A stretch of DNA of 10,086 bases, from positions 1-10,086 of the forward strand of contig JBAUID010000122.1 in the NCBI GenBank assembly GCA_049680625.1, written 5' to 3'. The stretch comes from JAUIAI01 sp049680625 (lineage in GTDB: Bacteria > Pseudomonadota > Gammaproteobacteria > Burkholderiales > Burkholderiaceae_E). A program made the position numbers and the translations under genes. Positions within the stretch are counted from its first letter, which is position 1. Every line of letters starts with the position of its first letter. The notes below the pieces were generated by a model. It worked only from the letters and a program-made list of their open reading frames with translations, was not told the DNA's origin and made no database searches. This document shows, piece after piece, positions 1-6,152 of the stretch.

Positions 1-242
1 GGTGATGGCTGGGCAGATGCTGGTTTCGGGCTGCGCGCGTGCGGCAATATCGACGTCTACGGCATTGCGATCTTGCTGTTTCCGGCGCTGATGGTGGGCG
101 CAATCGGGCTGGGAGTTGTGACCGGGGGCATCACCATTCTTCCGGGTGCTGGGGTGGCGCTGATTGCCACCATGGCGACCAGTCTGTCGCTGATCTTCCT
201 CTTTGCGTTTTTCGAAGAGGCCGGCTGGCGTGGCTATCTTGA

Positions 243-282
243 GCCCCGGCTTGGGGCGCCGGGCCCCGGCTTGGGGCGCCGG
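243..282 (+). repeat. 20-bp perfect tandem duplication that breaks the CPBP gene
   Basis: The unit GCCCCGGCTTGGGGCGCCGG occurs twice head to tail (243-262 and 263-282). Twenty is not a multiple of three, so the downstream frame is shifted. Deleting either copy joins EPRLGA directly to the frame that carries the WAPWH motif. Each unit contains a small inverted repeat (GCCCC/GGGGC) and the palindrome GGCGCC, which would favour replication slippage. Confidence 0.95.
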
Positions 283-489
283 CCGTGCCGACTCCTCGCC
301 GTCACTTCTTCGTTGCATTAGACTGGGCGCCATGGCATGTGGGCTTTTTTCTGAGTCACCCCGAGGATTATGGACATCTGCCCCTGCCGCTGCTCCTTGT
401 GCTGACGTTCGTGGCAATAGCCGCTATGGCGGTGATTTACGGGGCGGCACGTACGGTGACGGCAAGCATTTGGCCGGCGGTCATCGCGC

Positions 490-497
490 ATACATAC
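490..497 (+). repeat. 4-bp tandem duplication (ATAC x2), second frameshift in the CPBP gene
   Basis: The sequence reads CATACATACG. Removing one ATAC changes the local protein from HTYDGQ to HTMGNLL, recreating the HxxxN motif 3 of CPBP proteases and rejoining the original reading frame up to the stop at 628-630. Together with the 20-bp duplication the net insertion is 24 bp, a multiple of three, so only the segment between the two sites is out of frame. Confidence 0.75.
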
Positions 498-741
498 GAT
501 GGGCAATCTGCTGGTCTGGTCAATAAAGGACTTAGCTATCATCGCAGTCGATACACCGCTAATTTATGCGGCGCGGACAGACAGCCGATTGGTACTTGCT
601 GGGCTCCTGATCGAGAAGATCAGCGGATAGTCAGCCTCGCAACGCCGGCCAACTGTTGCTGCAGGGATGTTCGATGTCATTGTCCTTTGTCCATTGTTAT
701 TGGAATTCTTAGGCGCCAGGGACCGTTTTATCGGCTAAGGT

Positions 742-755
742 ATCTTCGCGAAGAT
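742..755. promoter_or_regulatory. Perfect 14-bp palindrome in the leader of the phosphonate monoester hydrolase gene
   Basis: ATCTTCGCGAAGAT is its own reverse complement and ends 36 bases before the ATG at 792. It could be a repressor or activator site or a short hairpin in the 5' untranslated RNA. The arms ATCTT/AAGAT also occur in the ugpB leader (9481-9493), with a 3-base rather than 4-base centre. The 631-791 interval holds no gene, and I could not identify a convincing -35/-10 pair in it. Confidence 0.4.
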
Positions 756-791
756 CAACACTAACGTATTCACATTAATCGGACACAAAGC

Positions 792-2315
792 ATGGCAGCG
801 GTTAGAAACGTTCTGCTGATCGTCGTCGACCAGTGGCGCGGCGACACGATCTCGTATCTCGGACATCCCTGCGTTCGGACGCCGCACCTCGACGCACTGT
901 GCCGTGACGGCGTGACTTTCCGCCAGCATTACGCCCAGTGCGCACCCTGTGCGCCGGCGCGGGCCTCGCTGCTGACAGGGCAGTACATGATGACCCACCG
1001 GGTGGTGCAAAACGGCATACCAATGGACGCGAGGCACAACAACCTGGCCTTCGAATTGCGGCGGCTGGGCTACGATCCGGCGCTGGTCGGCTACACCACG
1101 ACGACATACGACCCGCGCGAGTTCGCCGCCGACGACCCTGGCTTTCGGGAGCTGGGAGACACGATGCCGGGGTGGAATGCTGTCGCCCGATTCGATCCGG
1201 CCCGCCGGCCGTATTTCGATTGGCTGCGACAACATCGCATCGCGCTGCCCAAGGTGCCCGAAGACATCTGGCTGCCCGCCGACTCGAGCCCAAACGCGCC
1301 CTCGCGCATTCCTGCCCGGTTTTCGGATACGAGCTACGCCACCGAGCACGGGCTCGCCTACCTGCGCGGGATGCAAGGGCGCTCCTGGGCGCTGCATCTG
1401 GGCTATTACCGTCCGCATCCGCCATTCATCGCGCCCGCGCCCTACAACACGAGCGTCGATCCCGCCGATGTGCCGGTACCGGTCCGTGCCGACAGCCCGG
1501 CCGAGGAAGGTGTGCAGCATCCGATGCTCGCGCACTATCTGGGCCGTATCAAACAGCAACAATTCTTCCGTAGTGGCGTTGGCCTTGCTTGCGAAATGGA
1601 CGAAGGCGCCGTGCGCGCCATGCGCGCGGCCTACTACGGGCTAATCGCCGAGGTCGACGATCATCTCGGCCGCGTGATTTCGTATCTAAAGGAAAGCGGG
1701 CAGTACGACGATACCTTGATCGTCCTGACCTCTGACCACGGTGAGCAACTTGGCGATCATCACTTGCTCGGTAAACTCGGTTACTTCGACGAGTCGTTTC
1801 ATATTCCAATGGTAGTCCGCGATCCGAGCACAACGGCCGACGCAACGCGTGGCGCAATCGTCGAGTCCTTTACCGAGGCAGTTGATGTGATGCCAACGAT
1901 ACTCGACTGGCTTGGTCAAGCCGCGCCAAGAGAGTGCGCCGGGGTATCGCTCCTGCCGGTCGTTCGTAAAGAAACCCCGGCTGACTGGCGACGCGAGGTG
2001 CACTGGGAATTCGATTTCCGACCGGCGTACGCCAGTGCCGGGACGCCACCACCGTATGGTCTTTCGATCGATGAGTGCTCGCTCTGCGTCATCCGGGACG
2101 AAAGGTACAAATACGTACACTTCGACGCTCTGCCGCCATTGTTTTTCGACCTGAAATCTGACCCACACCAGTTCGTGAACCGGGCCACGGAACCAGCCTA
2201 TGCCGGGCGCGTGCTGACCTATGCGCAAAAGATGCTGTCCTGGCGGATGCGCAACGCCGAGCGCACCCTCACCGGCTATTCGTCGTCGCCAGGCGGCCTG
2301 CTTAAGCTGGCTTGA
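792..2315 (+). CDS. pehA-like: Phosphonate monoester hydrolase / phosphodiesterase (formylglycine-dependent, alkaline phosphatase superfamily)
   Basis: A 507-residue protein with the fold and motifs of formylglycine hydrolases. D13 lies in VVDQWRGD; C53 lies in CAPAR, the CxPxR signature in which the Cys is oxidised to formylglycine. N74 (VVQN), the YTTTT run at 101-105, H209 (YYRPHPP), D315-H316 (TSDHGEQLGDHH) and K328 (LLGK) match, by memory, the metal- and substrate-binding set of the Rhizobium leguminosarum phosphonate monoester hydrolase. The C-terminal motif DECSLCVIRDERYKYVHF and then PPLFFDLKSDP are also typical of that subfamily rather than of arylsulfatases. These enzymes cleave phosphonate monoesters and phosphate diesters and show promiscuous sulfatase activity. 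There is no signal peptide, so it should be cytoplasmic. It needs a formylglycine-generating enzyme encoded elsewhere. The start ATG has only a weak ribosome-binding site (GGA). The gene is convergent with the ugp-type operon, so it has its own promoter. The natural substrate is unknown. Confidence 0.88.
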   Translation: MAAVRNVLLIVVDQWRGDTISYLGHPCVRTPHLDALCRDGVTFRQHYAQCAPCAPARASLLTGQYMMTHRVVQNGIPMDARHNNLAFELRRLGYDPALVGYTTTTYDPREFAADDPGFRELGDTMPGWNAVARFDPARRPYFDWLRQHRIALPKVPEDIWLPADSSPNAPSRIPARFSDTSYATEHGLAYLRGMQGRSWALHLGYYRPHPPFIAPAPYNTSVDPADVPVPVRADSPAEEGVQHPMLAHYLGRIKQQQFFRSGVGLACEMDEGAVRAMRAAYYGLIAEVDDHLGRVISYLKESGQYDDTLIVLTSDHGEQLGDHHLLGKLGYFDESFHIPMVVRDPSTTADATRGAIVESFTEAVDVMPTILDWLGQAAPRECAGVSLLPVVRKETPADWRREVHWEFDFRPAYASAGTPPPYGLSIDECSLCVIRDERYKYVHFDALPPLFFDLKSDPHQFVNRATEPAYAGRVLTYAQKMLSWRMRNAERTLTGYSSSPGGLLKLA

Positions 2316-2356
2316 GACCGCCAACTTCGAAGTTCGCGCTGCTCACTGGCGGCCTC
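2314..2356. terminator. Imperfect stem-loop directly after the hydrolase stop codon, enclosing a 12-bp palindrome
   Basis: Arms GAGACCGCC (2314-2322) and GGCGGCCTC (2348-2356) pair with one mismatch. Between them lies the perfect palindrome AACTTCGAAGTT (2323-2334). The stem starts inside the stop codon. There is no T-run after it, so it may be a processing or stability hairpin, or part of a repeated intergenic element, rather than a classical terminator. Confidence 0.35.
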
Positions 2357-2591
2357 ATTCGAACCAGGTTTTTCGTAGCATTCGCGCCCTCAAGCCGAGG
2401 CATCTGCTCTGGAAACTGTGCCAGCGGCTGCATTCCGATCGCCGCTCCAGCACTCTCTTTACTTATAGCCGCTTTACCAGTGCAAACCACTCAGGCAATG
2501 CAAGCCGGCTATTCATCGTTCCCGTTCGGCTGCTCAAGCCGGCCTGAACACCAACGGGAACCGCTGCCCGCGAACGCGAACAAGAGCAAAA
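2316..2591. other. Convergent intergenic region without a recognised gene
   Basis: This 276-bp stretch separates two genes that point at each other. Open frames run through it on both strands, but none has a convincing start, ribosome-binding site or family resemblance. It holds two nested inverted-repeat structures (2314-2356 and 2518-2561), which is where terminators for both flanking transcripts would be expected. Confidence 0.6.
2518..2561. terminator. Nested inverted repeat in the convergent gap, possible bidirectional terminator
   Basis: GTTCCCGTT (2518-2526) and AACGGGAAC (2553-2561) form a perfect 9-bp stem. The enclosed DNA carries a second small hairpin, CGGCT (2527-2531) with AGCCG (2537-2541). 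It sits about 30 bases beyond the stop of the minus-strand beta-propeller gene. No T-run follows on either side, so intrinsic termination is only a possibility. Confidence 0.35.
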
Positions 2592-3503
2592 CTAACGCAG
2601 GCGCTCGACATCCATCGAGAAAATCAGTGGATAGTAAGTCTCCCAACGCCGCCACCTCAGGCTGCCGGCCTCTGAAACGCTCCAGAGCCGGTTCGCAGAA
2701 TCAAATGACAAGTCTTCAACACCAGCCATTAGCTCGAAAAGATCGAGAACGTCGCCTGTGGCCGGGTCGAGCCGTTGGACGACGCCGCCCTGGCCACCAC
2801 TTTGCGATAGCCAGAGTTTCCCTTCACCATCGAACGCCGCGCCTTGTGTGCGCACATCGATTGGTATGCTGTGCGCCTTATCGTCCGCAGTGAGATAAAC
2901 GCCTCCTCCAGGGCGAAACACCGTCGCGACCGGATAACGATAGAGACGCGGTTCGCCGTACTTTTCATACGGGCCGAACCAGAGAAAGCCATCGTGCCAT
3001 GTGAGGAACGAAGGCCCCATCGCACGGTCGACATCAGCCACACCGAGTACGGCCGCACGGGTGTCACCGTCGGTCAGGGCCCGCGCCAGATTAATCATAT
3101 AGAGGCGACCCCGTTCGGCGACGAACAGCGTGCCCCGGCGATCGTTAGCGAGACCGCCGGGATGGCCCACCTCAGGCGGCAATCGAAACCGGCCGGTCAG
3201 TGCGCCCGTCGTCGTATCGACGGCAAAGACGTGGCTTTCGCCGCGCGCTAGCCGAGGCGAGGTACTTTTGTATCCGGCAACCAGAACGCGGTCGCCGACC
3301 ACTGTCAGGCCTTGCGGGACGAAGCCCTCGTCCAGCGCCGGCATCCAGATTCGGCTCGTAATTGCCTGCGCATTCGAGACCTGGCTCAACTGGCCGGGTT
3401 CAACAGTCGGTGCGGTCCCATGGACCGGTGTCGGTTCTGCAGCGTGGGCAATGGCCGGCATTGTCAACAAGCTTGGTAACACCGCGACCACCCGCAAAAG
3501 CAT
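2592..3503 (-). CDS. Secreted beta-propeller protein (SMP-30/NHL-like), function unknown
   Basis: A 303-residue protein from the chosen ATG at 3503. Residues 1-21 form a clear signal peptide (MLLRVV, hydrophobic core, cleavage at AHA-AEP), so it is probably periplasmic. The frame extends upstream to a GTG at 3620, but that would bury the signal peptide behind 39 residues, has no ribosome-binding site and overlaps the sulfatase gene, so I prefer 3503. The body shows a recurring blade pattern ending in L-[FW]-V or similar: GFVPQGLTVVGDRVLVAGY, GGLANDRRGTLFVAERG, FLTWHDGFLWFGPY, GAAFDGEGKLWLSQSG and DLSFDSANRLWSVSEAG. This fits a 5- to 6-bladed propeller. No catalytic residues can be assigned. 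It is the last gene of the ugp-type operon, 91 bp after the sulfatase. A periplasmic role in binding or handling the imported substrate is a guess from position only. Confidence 0.75.
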   Translation of the reverse strand: MLLRVVAVLPSLLTMPAIAHAAEPTPVHGTAPTVEPGQLSQVSNAQAITSRIWMPALDEGFVPQGLTVVGDRVLVAGYKSTSPRLARGESHVFAVDTTTGALTGRFRLPPEVGHPGGLANDRRGTLFVAERGRLYMINLARALTDGDTRAAVLGVADVDRAMGPSFLTWHDGFLWFGPYEKYGEPRLYRYPVATVFRPGGGVYLTADDKAHSIPIDVRTQGAAFDGEGKLWLSQSGGQGGVVQRLDPATGDVLDLFELMAGVEDLSFDSANRLWSVSEAGSLRWRRWETYYPLIFSMDVERLR

Positions 3504-3549
3504 TAACCTGCCGCAACCGGTTGGACCGACTCTCACAACGAATTCTCTG

Positions 3550-3573
3550 AACCCGCCCGTGCTCTGACGGGTT
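3550..3573. other. Small hairpin between the sulfatase and beta-propeller genes
   Basis: AACCCG (3550-3555) pairs with CGGGTT (3568-3573). An alternative inner stem is CCCGT (3556-3560) with ACGGG (3567-3571). The element lies in the 91-bp gap and could reduce read-through or protect upstream mRNA. No T-run is present on the transcribed strand. Confidence 0.25.
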
Positions 3574-3594
3574 GCTGGTGGCAGGCCGCCCGGC

Positions 3595-5034
3595 TTAACG
3601 TGACTTGCGTGTCCATTCACTGGTGGCCAGTTGACTGTTCAGGCGCCAAAGCATTAACCGATCGGTTAGTTCCGCCCTCATGGCCCGGGCACCGGCATCT
3701 TGCCACAGGTCTTTCAACTCCAGCGGGTCGTTCTTCAGATCGAAGAGTTGCCCCTGGTCGGTGTTCAGGTAGTGCACGAGCTTCCAGTCATTGGTGCGAA
3801 CCATCGTCATGAAATCCTCGGACATAAAGCGGTCCTTGCCCTGCTCGCAGTAGACGGCCTCCCGCCCGGTGAACTCGCCACCGGTCAGCGCGGGCGCCAG
3901 CGACTCTACCTCCATCGGTTCCGTCTGCGCTATTCCCGCGACATCAAAGAGCCAGGGCACCACGTCCTGCTGCTGCACAAGGGCATCCACCGCTTTTCCT
4001 GCGGGAACGCGCCCTGGCCCCCACAGCACCAGTGGCATGCGGGTGATCTGCTCGTAACACGTCCATTTTTGGTTCAAGCCGTGATCCCCCAGGCAGTCGC
4101 CGTGATCGCTGGTAAAGACGACAACAGCGTTGTCCAGATAACCCTGCTCTTTTAGCAAATCCAGGACCTCGCCGATCTTGCGGTCGATCATAGTCTGGTT
4201 GGCGAAGTAGTAGGCGCGCTGCCGCTTGCGTTGATCCGGCGTCGCGTAGGGGTTGAAGGGCGTGCCGTCAGTCTCCCCCTCCCAGTGTACTTTGCGAACG
4301 TGCTGCACGGCCGGGGGTTGGGCGTCCATTTCCGCCTGAGTCACCGCCTCGATTGGCAGGTCCTTGTCCATGTAGGCCGCCACCTCTTCTGCCCATGGGT
4401 CGTAGGGCGGATGCGGACCGGGAAAGCCCACCTGCAGAAATAGCGGTTTGTCCACCGGGTGATTACGCTTGAGCCACCACAACGCCATATCTGCTGTAAA
4501 TATGTCCGGGTGCAGATGTTTGGCCAGCGGCCATTCATACGCACCCAACCGCTCTTTGTAGTCCGGCAGCTTACTGTAGGTCAGACGAGTCGGACGCTGC
4601 ACGCCATGGGCAGCCAAGGCCATGTCCCAGCGGTCCGCATACAAGGGGTTGCTTTCTCGCGCGCGGTACCGCGCCTTATTCTCGACGTTGTAGCGCTCGT
4701 CGAAGCCGGCCGGTGTATCCATTGGATCCGTGTGCATCTTGCCGATATTAATCGTGCGGTAGCCTGCGGCCTGAAACTGTTCTACCCAGGTGTGCTGCCA
4801 CATCAACCCGTTCCTGAAGATACCGTTGGTGTGAGGATAGAAGCCGGTAAACAGCGCCGCACGGGACGGCACACAGCTGGCGCCAGCCACGTGACATTGC
4901 GTGAAGGCGGTACCTTCAGCGACCAAACGATCCAGCACCGGCGTATCCATATAGGGAAACCCCAGTGCATTGATTGTGTCGTATCGCTGCTGATCGGTCA
5001 TGATGAAGATGATGTTGGGTCGCGAGTCAGTCAT
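3595..5034 (-). CDS. Cytoplasmic formylglycine-dependent sulfatase-family hydrolase, translationally coupled to ugpC
   Basis: A 479-residue type I sulfatase. The start ATG at 5034 has GAAGG eight bases upstream and overlaps the ugpC stop (ATGACTGA); an in-frame ATG at 5052 and further upstream starts lack a site. Visible residues: D14 (IMTDQQ) for metal, C54 in CVPSR (canonical formylglycine signature, followed by AALFTG), K99 and H101 in GKMH, H208 in GPHPP, D310-H311 in TSDHGDCLGDHG, and K323 (NQKW). The family hydrolyses sulfate esters, and some members act on phosphate diesters. No signal peptide is present, unlike many sulfatases that work outside the cell, so it should act on an imported substrate. 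It takes the place that ugpQ (glycerophosphodiesterase) has in E. coli. I do not see a reason to call it choline sulfatase; the substrate remains open. Confidence 0.87.
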   Translation of the reverse strand: MTDSRPNIIFIMTDQQRYDTINALGFPYMDTPVLDRLVAEGTAFTQCHVAGASCVPSRAALFTGFYPHTNGIFRNGLMWQHTWVEQFQAAGYRTINIGKMHTDPMDTPAGFDERYNVENKARYRARESNPLYADRWDMALAAHGVQRPTRLTYSKLPDYKERLGAYEWPLAKHLHPDIFTADMALWWLKRNHPVDKPLFLQVGFPGPHPPYDPWAEEVAAYMDKDLPIEAVTQAEMDAQPPAVQHVRKVHWEGETDGTPFNPYATPDQRKRQRAYYFANQTMIDRKIGEVLDLLKEQGYLDNAVVVFTSDHGDCLGDHGLNQKWTCYEQITRMPLVLWGPGRVPAGKAVDALVQQQDVVPWLFDVAGIAQTEPMEVESLAPALTGGEFTGREAVYCEQGKDRFMSEDFMTMVRTNDWKLVHYLNTDQGQLFDLKNDPLELKDLWQDAGARAMRAELTDRLMLWRLNSQLATSEWTRKSR

Positions 5035-6136
5035 GACTAATGCCTTCGTCATAGTCGGGCGCTTGCAGACGCCGTCCGGTTTCCGGATCAAACAAGTGTA
5101 AGCGTGCCGGTTCGAATATCAGTGGCAGCATCTGGTCGGGTTGGACATCGGCGTCCATCTTCGTGTGAACAATCAGACTGTTGTCACCAATCAAAACATG
5201 CAAAAGCTGCGACGCGCCCAGATCTTCACTGTAGCGAAGCCGTGCGCTGACTCCAGCGGGGCCATCACCCGCCCCGATCCGGACGTCCTCCGGTCGAATG
5301 CCAACCGTAACCGGCCGCCCCCGAAAAGCCGGACCAACAGCCCCCGTCAATGCCTGCCGGTGTTCATCATCAAAGACGACCGTTGCACCATCGGCAGCAA
5401 CCATAGCTCGCAGGAAATTCATTGCCGGCGAACCCATAAACCCCGCTACAAAAACAGAGTTCGGTCGCGCGTAAACCTCGCGCGGCGTGCCAATCTGCTC
5501 GACGAAACCGCCGTTCATGACAACCAGGCGATCGGCCATAGTCATCGCTTCGACCTGGTCATGGGTAACGAAAACACTAGTAGCCTTCAGCTCTTTGTGC
5601 AGGCGTTTGATTTCGACACGCATCTCACCGCGAAGTTGGGCATCCAGGTTCGACAGCGGTTCGTCGAACAGAAAAACGCCGGGCTCGCGCACGATGGCGC
5701 GGCCCATCGCAACGCGCTGACGCTGGCCGCCGCTCAACTGACTCGGTTTACGCTCCAATAAATCGCTCAGACCGAGCGCTTGCGCGACCCGTTCGACGCG
5801 TTCGCGGATCTCTGCTTTTGGTCTGCGGGCAATCTTCAGCGCATAGCCAATGTTGCGAAACACCGTCATATGTGGATAGAGCGCGTAGTTCTGGAACACC
5901 ATGGCAACGCCTCGGTCTTTCGGCTCGACGTCATTGACTACCTTCCCGCCAATGGCGATCTCGCCGGCGCCGATAGCCTCCAGCCCCGCGATCATCCGAA
6001 GAAGCGTCGACTTGCCGCAACCGCTTGGGCCGACGATCACGGCAAACTCGCCGGTACGAATCTCGACATCGACGCCGTGGATCACCTCCGTCTTACCGTA
6101 AGACTTACGCACTTGTCGAATGCTGACATCTACCAC
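5027..6136 (-). CDS. ugpC: UgpC-type ATPase subunit of a glycerol-phosphate/phosphodiester ABC importer
   Basis: A 369-residue ATPase from a GTG start at 6136, chosen because AAGGAG lies six bases upstream and the start is 17 bp after the ugpE stop. A longer frame from a TTG at 6169 would overlap ugpE and lacks such a site. Motifs: Walker A GPSGCGKST (36-44), Q-loop Q82 (FQNYALYPHMTV), signature LSGGQ (134-138), Walker B FLFDEP (155-160), D-loop SNLD, and switch histidine H193 (VTHDQVEAMT). The C-terminal third carries the OB/TOBE region (VGIRPEDVRI, then LHLFDPETGRRL) seen in UgpC and MalK. It powers import by the UgpA/UgpE permease and sits on the inner face of the membrane. Length is close to E. 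coli UgpC (356). By sequence alone a sugar-importer MalK/MsmK relative is possible; gene order and UgpB/A/E similarity decide for Ugp. Confidence 0.92.
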   Translation of the reverse strand: MVDVSIRQVRKSYGKTEVIHGVDVEIRTGEFAVIVGPSGCGKSTLLRMIAGLEAIGAGEIAIGGKVVNDVEPKDRGVAMVFQNYALYPHMTVFRNIGYALKIARRPKAEIRERVERVAQALGLSDLLERKPSQLSGGQRQRVAMGRAIVREPGVFLFDEPLSNLDAQLRGEMRVEIKRLHKELKATSVFVTHDQVEAMTMADRLVVMNGGFVEQIGTPREVYARPNSVFVAGFMGSPAMNFLRAMVAADGATVVFDDEHRQALTGAVGPAFRGRPVTVGIRPEDVRIGAGDGPAGVSARLRYSEDLGASQLLHVLIGDNSLIVHTKMDADVQPDQMLPLIFEPARLHLFDPETGRRLQAPDYDEGISHD

Positions 6137-6152
6137 GAGGCTCTCCTTGCCA
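6137..6152 (-). promoter_or_regulatory. Ribosome-binding site that fixes the ugpC GTG start
   Basis: On the minus strand AAGGAG (6143-6148) is followed by six bases and then GTG (6134-6136). It is the best Shine-Dalgarno match in the operon and outweighs the longer TTG-initiated frame. The gap between the ugpE stop and this start is 16-17 bases, consistent with translational re-initiation. Confidence 0.7.

Larger units (their letters stand above)
1..630 (+). pseudogene. CPBP-family intramembrane metalloprotease (CAAX/Abi-type), 5' end outside window, frameshifted twice
   Basis: The frame is open from base 1, so the start lies upstream. Seen: a hydrophobic stretch (about bases 60-215), then EEAGWRGYL at 217-243, which fits the EExxxR motif 1 of CPBP proteases. 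The reading frame then breaks. Motif 2 (WAPWH, around 327-345) and a further membrane helix follow in the frame of base 285. The last part (MGNLLVWSIKDL onwards) is back in the original frame and stops at TAG 628-630. Removing one copy of a 20-bp tandem repeat (243-282) and one copy of a 4-bp repeat (490-497) joins the three parts and restores motif 3 as HTMGN (HxxxN). The family consists of multi-pass membrane proteases or scaffold proteins used in prenyl-protein processing, bacteriocin immunity and similar roles; the substrate cannot be told. As it stands the gene cannot make a full protein without frameshifting. Sequencing or assembly error is the main alternative. Confidence 0.82.

Noticed and set aside
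674..695. Repeated TGTC words before the hydrolase gene, considered as a Pho box
   Set aside because: TGTCAT, TGTCCT and TGTCCAT are spaced 6 and 7 bases apart, not the 11-base period of PhoB direct repeats. The ugpB leader pair CGTCAT/CGTCAAG is 19 bases apart and also fails.
735..1562. Long minus-strand open frame (275 codons) opposite the hydrolase gene
   Set aside because: It is antisense to a well-supported enzyme gene, shows no family motif and is explained by GC-biased codon use on the other strand.
2302..2490. Short minus-strand open frame of 62 codons in the convergent gap
   Set aside because: Overlaps the hydrolase stop and the hairpin at 2314-2356; no ribosome-binding site or family resemblance. 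Its sequence is more likely part of a structured intergenic element.
3504..3620. GTG at 3620 as start of the beta-propeller gene
   Set aside because: It would place 39 residues before the signal peptide, overlaps the sulfatase stop and lacks a ribosome-binding site; ATG at 3503 fits better.
3595..5034. Choline sulfatase (BetC) identity for the second sulfatase
   Set aside because: No bet genes are present and I see no BetC-specific C-terminal features; only general sulfatase motifs can be claimed.
5141..5761. Plus-strand open frame of 206 codons opposite ugpC
   Set aside because: Shadow of ugpC; composition and lack of motifs do not support a gene. The same holds for plus-strand frames at 4459-5040 and 2844-3251.
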